Assembly: GCA_949126835.1 (NCBI GenBank)
Contig: OX421502.1
Location: forward strand, 41,315,473-41,379,472
Length of the DNA: 64,000 nucleotides
Direction of reading: 5' to 3'
Source: Anisus vortex
Lineage: Eukaryota > Mollusca > Gastropoda > Planorbidae
The notes below the pieces were generated by a model. The model did not search any database. It had not been told where the DNA came from and worked only from the letters and a program-made list of their open reading frames with translations. Position 1 is the first letter of the stretch; every line of letters starts with the position of its first letter. The translations under genes and the position numbers were made by a program. Below, in pieces: positions 53,839 to 64,000 of this stretch.

Positions 53839-56690
53839 AGTGTTCAGTTAGAAGGAGACAGGCGTTACTTAGTACTACGTTCAGTTTGAAGGAGACAGGC
53901 ACTACCTAGTACTATGTTCAGTTAGAACAGGGGTTCCCAAACTGTGGGTCGTGACCCCCTGGCCTACTTTATCTGCTTTCTTTGAAAGTGACCAAAAGTA
54001 ATCGGAGCTAACTTTATGATATATGGGCAAATATTAGCAACGAAGACATTGCCACAACAGTTAAAAGAAGTAATAAAAAGCGTCATAAGTTGTGCCCTTT
54101 TGTAAAGACAAGCTCTTTAAACAGTCGACTGTTTTCGCAATTGAGCAATGAGTATGAGGCTCCGAACAATACTTGCTATTTCACACTTGTGAGATGATTG
54201 TCGAGAGAAATTAAAAACTTTTTTTTTTATCTTCATGGTGAACTAGTTATTTTATTTTATATCAGAAAGAAAGACTGCTATTTGAAGCACTTTTCGGTGA
54301 TAAAAGTGAACTGCAGACAATAACTTACTTGGTTGACATCCTTGTCGTCTTGAATGAGTTAAATTTATCACTGCAAGGAGGAAAATGTAACATGCCTTAA
54401 TTTATCTAAAAAGATCAGATCATTCCAAATGAAACTTTAGCCTTTGCATAAAAAAATTTGATGAAAATGAAATGAATATGCTGTCTACTTCAGGCCCCAC
54501 AAAGAGGGTGTGTGTTTGTGCAGTTATTGCGCTGCGCCGGGCGCCGGGGCCCATAAGAGTTTATCTTTGTAAAATTATTTGTAAGATCAATACTGAAGTT
54601 TAGGAGAAGTTACATCAATTTAAATTTAAAACTGTACTTGATTAAAGTTTGTGAATAGGCCCGAAAGAAAAGCTGTGAATGATATGATTACATTCTAATG
54701 GTAACTCTTATGACAGTTTCATAAAATGGTCCAGAGATGTTTTAAAAGATTCCTGATTTCTATAAACGTATGTAATGAAAATAAATCATCTAGATTCGAC
54801 CAGTGTTGGAAGGAAGGAAAGAAGGATCGTACCAGCACTTTTTTTTTCTCATGCGGCTCCTGGCCTAGTTTATCTGCTTTTTTTGAAAAACATGATATTG
54901 AAGCAGACAAAATGATTACGATGATAAATTCTGTGAAATAACACTTTCACAGCCGAAATTTCATGGTACTTTACAAATCCAACTGACACTACATAGCTAT
55001 GTATGCTACTTGCCAGAAGCTCATTCACATTCAAAGTTGAAGATGTTCCTGAGAAAGCACAAAGGAGTTTATTGAGCGTATTAACAACAATGCATAGAGA
55101 ACTGATTTCTCTATAATGCCAGGTACAGAATTCTGGATCAAATGTTTGCAGTCATAAACTATTTTGACTGGGATTGTGTTGCGCCATTTTCTTCCATTTC
55201 CATAAAAAAATCTTAGTAAACATGCTTTTCCATCTTGTTGGTTATCAAGTCTAATCACAGTAGACTTATTGTTGTGCTCAAGTCTAATCACAGTAGACTT
55301 ATAGTTGTGCTCTCGCAAAGACTGTCCCGAGAATTTCTGAACCGATGAGAAATACGCTATGTCAACCATCACAATAGCTGACGTTCGTGTTGTAATTAGA
55401 AATATAGGCCTAAGCTTAAGCTTATTCAGGTATCTTGCAATATTTAATTACATTTGTTTTTGTCTTCTTTTTTTTAAATGATTAATCGCTATGCTTTAAT
55501 TAGGTTCAATTTGTAACAATAAAAATACATCCTGTATATCTGATATTTACATTACAATTCATAACAGTCGCAAAATGCAGTAATAAAGTAGGGACGAAAT
55601 TGTTATTATTGTTTTTTGGTGAGAGGGGGGGATCGCAGAAGCATAAAAAACTGTATAAAGGGGTCGCGGCCTAAAAAATTTGGGAACCACTGAGTTAGAA
55701 GGAGACAGGCACTACTTATTACTATGTGCAGTTAGAAGGAGACAGGCACTACTTAGTACTATGTTCAGTTAGAAGGAGACAGGCACTACTTAGTACTATG
55801 TTCAGTTTGAAGTAGACAGGCACTACTTAGTACTATGTGCAGTTAGAAGGAGACAGGCACTACTTAGTACTATGTTCAGTTAGAAGGAGACAGGCACTAC
55901 TTAGTACTATGTTCAGTTTGAAGTAGACAGGCACTACTTAGTACTATGTGCAGTTAGAAGGAGACAGGCACTACTTAGTACTATGTTCAGTTAGAAGGAG
56001 ACAGGCACTACTTAGTACTATGTTCAGTTAGAAGGAGACAGGCACTACTTAGTACTATGTTCAGTTAGAAGGAGACAGGCACTACTTAGTACTATGTTCA
56101 GTTTGAAGTAGACATGCACTACTTAGTACTATGTTCAGTTAGAAGGAGACAGGCACTACTTAGTACTATGTTCAGTTAGAAGGAGACAGGCACTACTTAG
56201 TACTATGTTCAGTTAGAAGGAGACAGGCACTACTTATTACTATGTTCAGTTAGAAGGAGACAGGCACTACTTAGTACTATGTTCAGTTTGAAGTAGACAG
56301 GCACTACTTAGTACTATGTTCAGTTAGAAGGAGACAGGCACTACTTAGTACTATGTTCAGTTAGAAGGAGACAGGCACTACTTAGTACTATGTTCAGTTA
56401 GAAGGAGACAGGCACTACTTAGTACAGTACTATTTTCAGTTAGAAGGAGACAGGCACTAGTTAGTACTATGTTCAGTTAGAAGGAGACAGGCACTACTTA
56501 GTACTATGTTCAGTTAGAAGGAGACAGGCACTACTTAGTACTATATTCAGTTTGAAGGAGACAGGCACTACTTATTACTATGTTCAGTTAGAAGGAGACA
56601 GGCACTACCTAGTACTATATTCAGTTAGAAGGAGACAGGCACTACTTATTACTATGTTCAGTTAGAAGGAGACAGGCACTACTTAGTACT
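53839..56690. repeat. 37-bp minisatellite, about 29 units, split by a hAT element
   Basis: Units begin TTCAGTTAGAAGGAGACAGG and end TTAGTACTATG. About two units lie left of the insertion (53839-53927) and about 27 right of it (55693-56690). TTTGAAGTAGAC and GTGCAG variants recur in a pattern at 55800-56100, suggesting local higher-order copying. Confidence 0.95.
53920..55700 (+). mobile_element. Degenerate hAT transposon with perfect 8-bp TSD
   Basis: The element spans 53928-55692. The ends CAGGGGTTCCCAAACTGTGG and TTTGGGAACCACTG are inverted, and AGTTAGAA flanks both sides (53920-53927, 55693-55700). Coding relics on the + strand include DKSELQTITYLVDILV and VLNELNLSLQGGK (54300-54390), the hallmark of the ZBED/FAM200-like hAT transposases, and a C-terminal relic VEDVPEKAQRSLLSVL (about 55035-55085). 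Stops and shifts make it inactive. It sits inside the 37-bp array. Confidence 0.92.
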
Positions 56691-56815
56691 AGTGATACTT
56701 AGTACTTATTACTAGTGATACAATTTTTGTTGTCCGTACTAGTGATACAATTTTTAATGTCCGTACTAGTAATACAATTTTTGTTGTCCGTACTAGTGAT
56801 ACAATTTTTGTTGTT
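56691..56815. repeat. 27-bp tandem repeat, about 4 units
   Basis: Units TACTAGTGATACAATTTTTG plus TTGTCCG, with one AATGTCCG variant. It adjoins the 37-bp array directly and shares its TAGTACTA(G/T)TG words, so it may have arisen from it. Confidence 0.88.
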
Positions 56816-57112
56816 TGGCCTCTGCAAGAGAAATGTCAGGAGTAGAAAAGTATTGTACAACAAATTTGTAGATTAACAAAAGACAATGGGATGTCCGAAG
56901 GAAAATAGAGAAACAATTTCATGATGGCATGTTTGACAGAGTTTAAGAACTAATCAGCTACTCAGAACTCTTTGCGGTTTTCTTTGCCCCAATCTTTCCA
57001 CCTGCCCCAAAAATATGTTTAGGTTAGCAAAACTATAAAACTATTGGGCTTTATTTATAGAAGCTGTAATATCTAAAGCTTGTCAAAATTTAAAACTTGT
57101 GAGATCAATAGA
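56816..57112. other. Spacer upstream of the + strand exon
   Basis: Nothing recognised; probably 5' flank or intron of the gene starting at 57356. Confidence 0.3.
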
Positions 57113-57255
57113 AATATTTTACAACCATAGTTTGTATTAATATTGTAATATTATTGTTTTATAAATACTTTACAATAATAGTTAGTATTATTATTGTAAT
57201 ATTGTTGTTTTATAAATACTTTACAACCATAGTTTGTATTAATATTGTAATATTG
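57113..57255. repeat. About 60-bp tandem repeat, 2.4 units
   Basis: ATTTTACAACCATAGTTTGT ... TTGTTTTATAAAT recurs twice and partly a third time, AT-rich, immediately before the splice acceptor at 57271. Confidence 0.75.
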
Positions 57256-57272
57256 TTTTTTTTTATATTTAG

Positions 57273-57469
57273 GTGATTCCATTATCTAGACGTGATTCAT
57301 CGACCTTTAGTATTTCTTTTATTTACTACTGTTGTGTATCTATCTACACATCAAAATGACAACCAGCTTCAAGGCCCAACTTCTTTGGGAGAATATCTTA
57401 AGGAAAGATTTGTCTGCTGTACATAGCATGCTTGAGAATGGTCACATGAATTTAGAAGAAAGAGACGCT
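57273..57469 (+). CDS. First coding exon of an unidentified gene (ATG at 57356)
   Basis: The acceptor TTTTTATATTTAG|G (57272) starts an exon with 83 bases of 5' UTR, then ATG at 57356 (context TCAAAATGA) and 38 codons to the strong donor GACGCT|GTGAGT in phase 0. The peptide begins MTTSFKAQLLWENILRK and continues DLSAVHSMLENGHMN with LEERDA. The pattern of short helices and a turn resembles the start of an ankyrin-repeat domain (LL...L...GA.....D), but one exon is not enough to name it. The following intron contains the giant minisatellite, and the next exon lies outside the window. Confidence 0.68.
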
Positions 57470-57688
57470 GTGAGTTGACTATTTCATTTTTTATTTTGCT
57501 GCATTTGGTTTTTCTTACCCTAACTAAATGCAGACCCATAACTTACTTTCTCTATCACTGTTAAACTTCTTTGTCTATTAATTATAAGCTTTCTTTTATT
57601 TCCTCCATGTTCAAGGATAAAATTTTGTGTGCCGTTAGCTAAATTTACATTGAGTTATTTGCAGCAGAAACAAATCACTGAAACAAAA

Positions 57689-60600
57689 GGCAGATAAATA
57701 TTCCCAAGACACTTGTATTTAGATAAATGTTCCCAAGAGACTTGTATTTAGATACATGTTCCCAAGGGACTTGTACTTTGATAAATGTTCCCAAGACACA
57801 TGTATTTAGATAAATGTTCCCAAGAGACTTGTATTTTGATAAATGTTCCCAAGATATTTGTATTTATATAAATGTTCCAAGAGACTTGTATTTAGATAAA
57901 TGTTCCCAAGAGACTTGTATTTAGATAATTGTTCCCAAGAGACTTGTATTTAGATACATGTTCCCAAGATACTTGTATTTAGATACATGTTCCCAAGACA
58001 CATGTATTTAGATAAATGTTCCCAAGAGACTTGTATTTTGATAAATGTTCCCAAGATATTTGTATTTATATAAATGTTCCAAGAGACTTGTATTTAGATA
58101 AATGTTCCCAAGAGACTTGTATTTAGATAATTGTTCCCAAGACACTTGTATTTAGATAAATGTTCACAGGAGACTTGTATTTAGATACATGTTCCCAAGA
58201 GACTTGTACTTAGATAAATGTTCCCAAGATACTTGTATTTAGATACATGTTCCAAAGACACTTGTATTTGAATAAATGTTCCCAAGAGTCTTGTATTTAG
58301 ATAAATGTTCCCAAGAGACTTGTATTTAGATACATGTTCCCGAGATACTTGTATTTAGATACATGTTCCCAAGACACTTGTATTTGAATAAATGTTCCCA
58401 AGAGACTTGTATTTAGATAAATGTTCCCAAGAGACTTGTATTTAGATACATGTTTCCAAGATACTTGTATTTAGATACATGTTCCCAAGACACATGTATT
58501 TAGATAAATGTTCCCAAGAGACTTGTATTTTTATAAATGTTCCCAAGATACATGTATTTAGATAAATGTTCCAAGAGACTTGTATTTAGATAAATGTTCC
58601 AAGAGACTTGTATTTTTATAAATGTTCCCAAGGTACTTTTATTTAGATAAATGTTCCAAGAGACTTGTATTTAGATAAATGTTCCCAAGAGACTTGTATT
58701 TAGATAAATGTTCCCAAGATACTTGTATTTAGATAAATGTTCCAAGATACTTGTATTTAGATAAATGTTCCAAGAGACTTGTATTTAGATAAATGTTCCA
58801 AGAGACTTGTATTTTTATAAATGTTCCCAAGGTACTTTTATTTAGATAAATGTTCCAAGAGACTTGTATTTAGATAAATGTTCCCAAGAGACTTGTATTT
58901 AGATAAATGTTCCCAAGATACTTGTATTTAGATAAATGTTCCAAGATACTTGTATTTAGATAAATGTTCCCAAGAGACTTGTATTTAGATAAATGTTCCA
59001 AGAGATTTGTATTTAGATAAATGTTCCCAAGATACTTGTATTTAGATAAATGTTCCCAAGATACTTGTATTTTTATAAATGTTCCAAGAGACTTGTATTT
59101 AGATAAATGTTCCCAAGATACTTGTATTTAGATAAATGTTCCCAAGATACTTGTATTTAGATAAATGTTCCCAAGATACTTGTATTTTTATAAATGTTCC
59201 CAAGACAGTTGTATTTAGATAAATGTTCCCAAGAGACTTGTATTTAGATAAATGTTCCCAAGACACTTGTATTTAGATAAATGTTCCCAAGAGACTTGTA
59301 TTTTTATAAATGTTCCCAATATATTTGTATTTAGATAAATGTTCCCAAGATACTTGTATTTAGATTAATGTTCCAAGAGACTTGTATTTAGATAAATGTT
59401 CCAAGAGACTTGTATTTAGATAAATGTTCCCAAGATACTTGTATTTAGATAAATGTTCCCAAGATACTTGTATTTAGATAAATGTTCCAAGAGACTTGTA
59501 TTTAGATAAATGTTCCCAAGATACTTGTATTTAGATAAATGTTCCAAGAGATTTGTATATAGATAAATGTTCCAAGAGACTTGTATTTAGATAAATGTTC
59601 CCAAGAGACTTGTATTTAGATAAATGTTCCAAGAGATTTGTATTTAGATAAATGTTCCCAAGAGACTTGTATTTTTATAAATGTTCCCAAGATACTTGTA
59701 TTTTTATAAATGTTCCAAGAGACTTGTATTTAGATAAATGTTCCAAGAGACTTGTATTTAGATAAATGTTCCCAAGAGACTTGTATTTAGATAAATGTTC
59801 TCAAGATACTTGTATTTTTATAAATGTTCCAAGAGACTTGTATTTAGATAAATGTTCCAAGAGACTTGTATTTAGATAAATGTTCCCAAGAGACTTGTAT
59901 TTAGATAAATGTTCCCAAGAGACTTGTATTTAGATAAATGTTCCAAGAGATTTGTATTTAGATAAATGTTCCCAAGATACTTGTATTTAGATAAATGTTC
60001 CCAAGAGACTTGTATTTGGATAAATGTTCCCAAGAGACTTGTATTTAGATAAATGTTCCCAAGATACTTGTATTTAGATACATGTTCCCAAGAGACTTGT
60101 ATTTAGATAAATGTTCCCAAGATACTTGTATTTAGATAAATGTTCCCAAGAGACTTGTATTTGGATAAATGTTCCCAAGAGACTTGTATTTATATAAATG
60201 TTCCCAAGAGACTTGTATTTGGATAAATGTTCCCAAGAGACTTGTATTTAGATAAATGTTCCCAAGATACTTGTATTTAGATAAATGTTCCCAAGAGACT
60301 TGTATTTGGATAAATGTTCCCAAGAGACTTGTATTTAGATAAATGTTCCCAAGAGACTTGTATTTGGATAAATGTTCCCAAGAGACTTGTATTTAGATAA
60401 ATGTTCCCAAGATACTTGTATTTACATAAATGTTCCCAAGATACTTGTATTTAGATAAACGTTCCCAAGAGACTTGTATTTGGATAAATGTTCCCAAGAG
60501 ATTTGTATTTAGATAAATGTTCCCAAGATACTTGTATTTAGATAAATGTTCCAAGAGACTTGTATTTAGATAAATGTTCCAAGAGACTTGTATTTAGATA

Positions 60601-63600
60601 CATGTTCCAAGAGACTTGTATTTAGATAAATGTTCCCAAGAGACTTGTATTTAGATAAATGTTCCAAGAGACTTGTATTTAGATAAATGTTCCAAGAGAT
60701 TTGTATTTAGATAAATGTTCCCAAGATACTTGTATTTAGATAAATGTTCCAAGAGACTTGTATTTAGATAAATGTTCCAAGAGATTTGTATTTAGATAAA
60801 TGTTCCCAAGATACTTGTATTTAGATAAATGTTCCAAGAGACTTGTATTTAGATAAATGTGCCAAGAGATTTGTATTTAGATAAATGTTCCAAGAGATAT
60901 GTATTTAGATAAATGTTCCCAAGAGATTTGTATTTAGATAAATGTTCCCAAGATACTTGTATTTAGATAAATGTTCCAAGAGACTTGTATTTAGATAAAT
61001 GTTCCCAAGATACTTGTATTTGGATAAATGTTCCCAAGATACTTGTATTTAGAAAAAAATGTTCCCAAGATACTTGTATTTAGATAAATGTTCCAAGAGA
61101 CTTGTATTTAGATAAATGTTCCCAAGATACTTGTATTTAGATAAATGTTCCCAAGATACTTGTATTTAGATAAATGTTCCAAGAGACTTGTATTTAGATA
61201 AATGTTCCAAGAGACTTGTATTTAGATAAATGTTCCAAGAGACTTGTATTTAGATAAATGTTCCAAGAGACTTGTATTTAGATAAATGTTCCCAAGATAC
61301 TTGTATTTGGATAAATGTTCCCAAGATACTTGTATTTAGATAAATGTTCCCAAGATACTTGTATTTAGATAAATGTTCCAAGATACTTGTATTTAGATAA
61401 ATGTTCCCAAGATACTTGTATTTAGATAAATGTTCCCAAGATACTTGTATTTAGATAAATGTTCCCAAGAGACTTGTATTTAGATAAATGTTCCCAAGAT
61501 ACTTGTATTTGGATAAATGTTCCCAAGATACTTGTATTTAGATAAATGTTCCCAAGATACTTGTATTTAGATAAATGTTCCCAAGATACTTGTATTTAGA
61601 TAAATGTTCCCAAGATACTTGTATTTAGATAAATGTTCCCAAGAGACTTGAATTTAGATAAATGTTCCCAAGATAATTGTATTTAGATAAATGTTCCCAA
61701 GAGACTTGTATTTAGATAAATGTTCCAAGAGACTTGTATTTAGATAAATGTGCCAAGAGATTTGTATTTAGATAAATGTTCCAAGAGATTTGTATTTAGA
61801 TAAATGTTCCCAAGAGACTTGAATTTAGATAAATGTTCCCAAGATACTTGTATTTAGATAAATGTTCCCAAGAGACTTGTATTTAGATAAATGTTCCCAA
61901 GAGACTTGTATTTAGATAAATGTTCCAAGAGACTTGTATTTAGATAAATGTGCCAAGAGATTTGTATTTAGATAAATGTTCCAAGAGATTTGTATTTAGA
62001 TAAATGTTCCAAGAGATTTGTATTTAGATAAATGTTCCAAGAGACTTGTATTTAGATAAATGTTCCCAAGATACTTGTATTTAGATAAATGTGCCAAGAG
62101 ATTTGTATTTAGATAAATGTTCCAAGAGATTTGTATTTAGATAAATGTTCCAAGAGATTTGTATTTAGATAAATGTTCCAAGAGACTTGTATTTAGATAA
62201 ATGTTCCCAAGATACTTGTATTTAGATAAATGTGCCAAGAGATTTGTATTTAGATAAATGTTCCAAGAGATTTGTATTTAGATAAATGTTCCAAGAGACT
62301 TGTATTTAGATAAATGTTCCCAAGAGACTTGTATTTAGATAAATGTTCCAAGAGATTTGTATTTAGATAAATGTTCCAAGAGATTTGTATTTAGATAAAT
62401 GTTCCAAGAGATTTGTATTTAGATAAATGTTCCAAGAGACTTGTATTTAGATAAATGTTCCCAAGAGACTTGTATTTAGATAAATGTTCCAAGAGACTTG
62501 TATTTAGATAAATGTTCCCAAGAGACTTGTATTTAGAAAAATGTTCCCAAGAGACTTGTATTTAGATAAATGTTCCAAGAGACTTGTGTTTAGATAAATG
62601 TTCCAAGAGATTTATATTTAGATAAATGTTCCAAGAGACTTGTATTTAGATAAATGTTCCAAGAGATTTGCATTTAGATAAATGTTCCCAAGATACTTGT
62701 ATTTAGATAAATGTTCCAAGAGACTTGTATTTAGATAAATGTTCCAAGAGATTTGTATTTAGATAAATGTTCCCAAGATACTTGTATTTAGATAAATGTT
62801 CCAAGAGACTTGTATTTAGATAAATGTGCCAAGAGATTTGTATTTAGATAAATGTTCCAAGAGATTTGTATTTAGATAAATGTTCCCAAGAGATTTGTAT
62901 TTAGATAAATGTTCCCAAGATACTTGTATTTAGATAAATGTTCCAAGAGACTTGTATTTAGATAAATGTTCCCAAGATACTTGTATTTGGATAAATGTTC
63001 CCAAGATACTTGTATTTAGAAAAAAATGTTCCCAAGATACTTGTATTTAGATAAATGTTCCAAGAGACTTGTATTTAGATAAATGTTCCCAAGATACTTG
63101 TATTTAGATAAATGTTCCCAAGATACTTGTATTTAGATAAATGTTCCAAGAGACTTGTATTTAGATAAATGTCCCAAGAGACTTGTATTTAGATAAATGT
63201 TCCAAGAGACTTGTATTTAGATAAATGTTCCAAGAGACTTGTATTTAGATAAATGTTCCCAAGATACTTGTATTTGGATAAATGTTCCCAAGATACTTGT
63301 ATTTAGATAAATGTTCCCAAGATACTTGTATTTAGATAAATGTTCCAAGATACTTGTATTTAGATAAATGTTCCCAAGATACTTGTATTTAGATAAATGT
63401 TCCCAAGAGACTTGTATTTAGATAAATGTTCCAAGAGACTTGTATTTAGATAAATGTTCCCAAGATACTTGTATTTGGATAAATGTTCCCAAGATACTTG
63501 TATTTAGATAAATGTTCCCAAGATACTTGTATTTAGATAAATGTTCCCAAGATACTTGTATTTAGATAAATGTTCCCAAGATACTTGTATTTAGATAAAT

Positions 63601-64000
63601 GTTCCCAAGAGACTTGAATTTAGATAAATGTTCCCAAGATACTTGTATTTAGATAAATGTTCCAAGAGACTTGTATTTAGATAAATGTTCCCAAGATACT
63701 TGTATTTAGATAAATGTTCCCAAGATACTTGTATTTAGATAAATGTTCCCAAGATACTTGTATTTAGATAAATGTTCCTAAGATACTTGTATTTAGATAA
63801 ATGTTCCCAAGATACTTGTATTTAGATAAATGTTCCCAAGAGACTTGTATTTAGATAAATGTTCCCAAGAGACTTGTATTTAGATAAATGTTCCAAGATA
63901 CTTGTATTTAGATAAATGTGCCAAGAGATTTGTATTTAGATAAATGTTCCAAGAGATTTGTATTTAGATAAATGTTCCCAAGAGACTTGAATTTAGATAA
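57689..64000. repeat. 29/30-bp minisatellite in intron 1, over 6.3 kb, runs off the window
   Basis: Units of 30 bp (TTAGATAAATGTTCCCAAGA, then GACTTGTATT) or 29 bp (CCAAG for CCCAAG), more than 200 copies. GAGAC, GATAC and GAGAT variants are mixed, and rarer marks such as GTGCCAAG, AGAAAAAAATG, TTTTTATA and TTGAATTT also occur. Rare marks recur at about 200 bp near the start and about 1.97 kb in the right half. A 63-codon open frame inside is an artefact. Confidence 0.97.

Noticed and set aside
60132..60323. 63-codon - strand open frame
   Set aside because: Made entirely of the minisatellite unit; low-complexity translation with no splice or start context.

Overview
The window is AT-rich, intron-rich, repeat-laden animal DNA. 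Two host genes can be recognised (EMC6 and an M6/proteolipid-family gene), alongside tRNA-derived SINEs, RTE/CR1/L2-type LINE fragments, hAT-like and piggyBac-like elements and long minisatellites. The repeat mix and the protein sequences fit a lophotrochozoan, most likely a gastropod mollusc; the species is an inference and is not proven here.

Layout. (1) 1-3064, + strand: the 3' end of an unidentified gene, two exons, ending in a Ser-rich tail with a PDZ-ligand-like C-terminus (ETLV). A 36 x 22-bp array follows, probably in its 3' UTR. (2) 6239-8460: a second 22-bp array of exactly 101 units. (3) 11285-20350, - strand: a complete EMC6 gene in five coding exons, including a 20-nt microexon and a tandemly duplicated terminal exon. 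Its introns hold a 15-bp array, a 44-bp array, a hAT-like element with perfect 8-bp target duplication, SINE copies, a TIR element and a fold-back element. (4) 20766-23985: a degenerate LINE on the + strand interrupted by an L2-type LINE on the - strand. (5) about 24385-31441, - strand: six coding exons of an M6/PLP-family tetraspan membrane protein; only the first, very short coding exon is not located. (6) 31.4-53 kb: no host exon recognised. This stretch is nested DNA transposons, MITEs, LINE fragments, a tandem pair of 1.44-kb elements and a dispersed ATAAG-tailed retroposon. (7) 53.8-56.8 kb: a 37-bp minisatellite split by a hAT element. (8) 57273-57469, + strand: the first coding exon of another gene (ankyrin-like N-terminus, tentative), whose first intron is occupied by a 29/30-bp minisatellite running off the window end, more than 6.3 kb long with a higher-order period of about 1.97 kb.

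The genes do not form a functional unit. EMC6 acts in ER membrane-protein insertion, and M6 is a neuronal or epithelial surface tetraspan. The unusual content is the number of independent, very homogeneous tandem arrays, the transposons sitting inside such arrays, and small host exons persisting between them.
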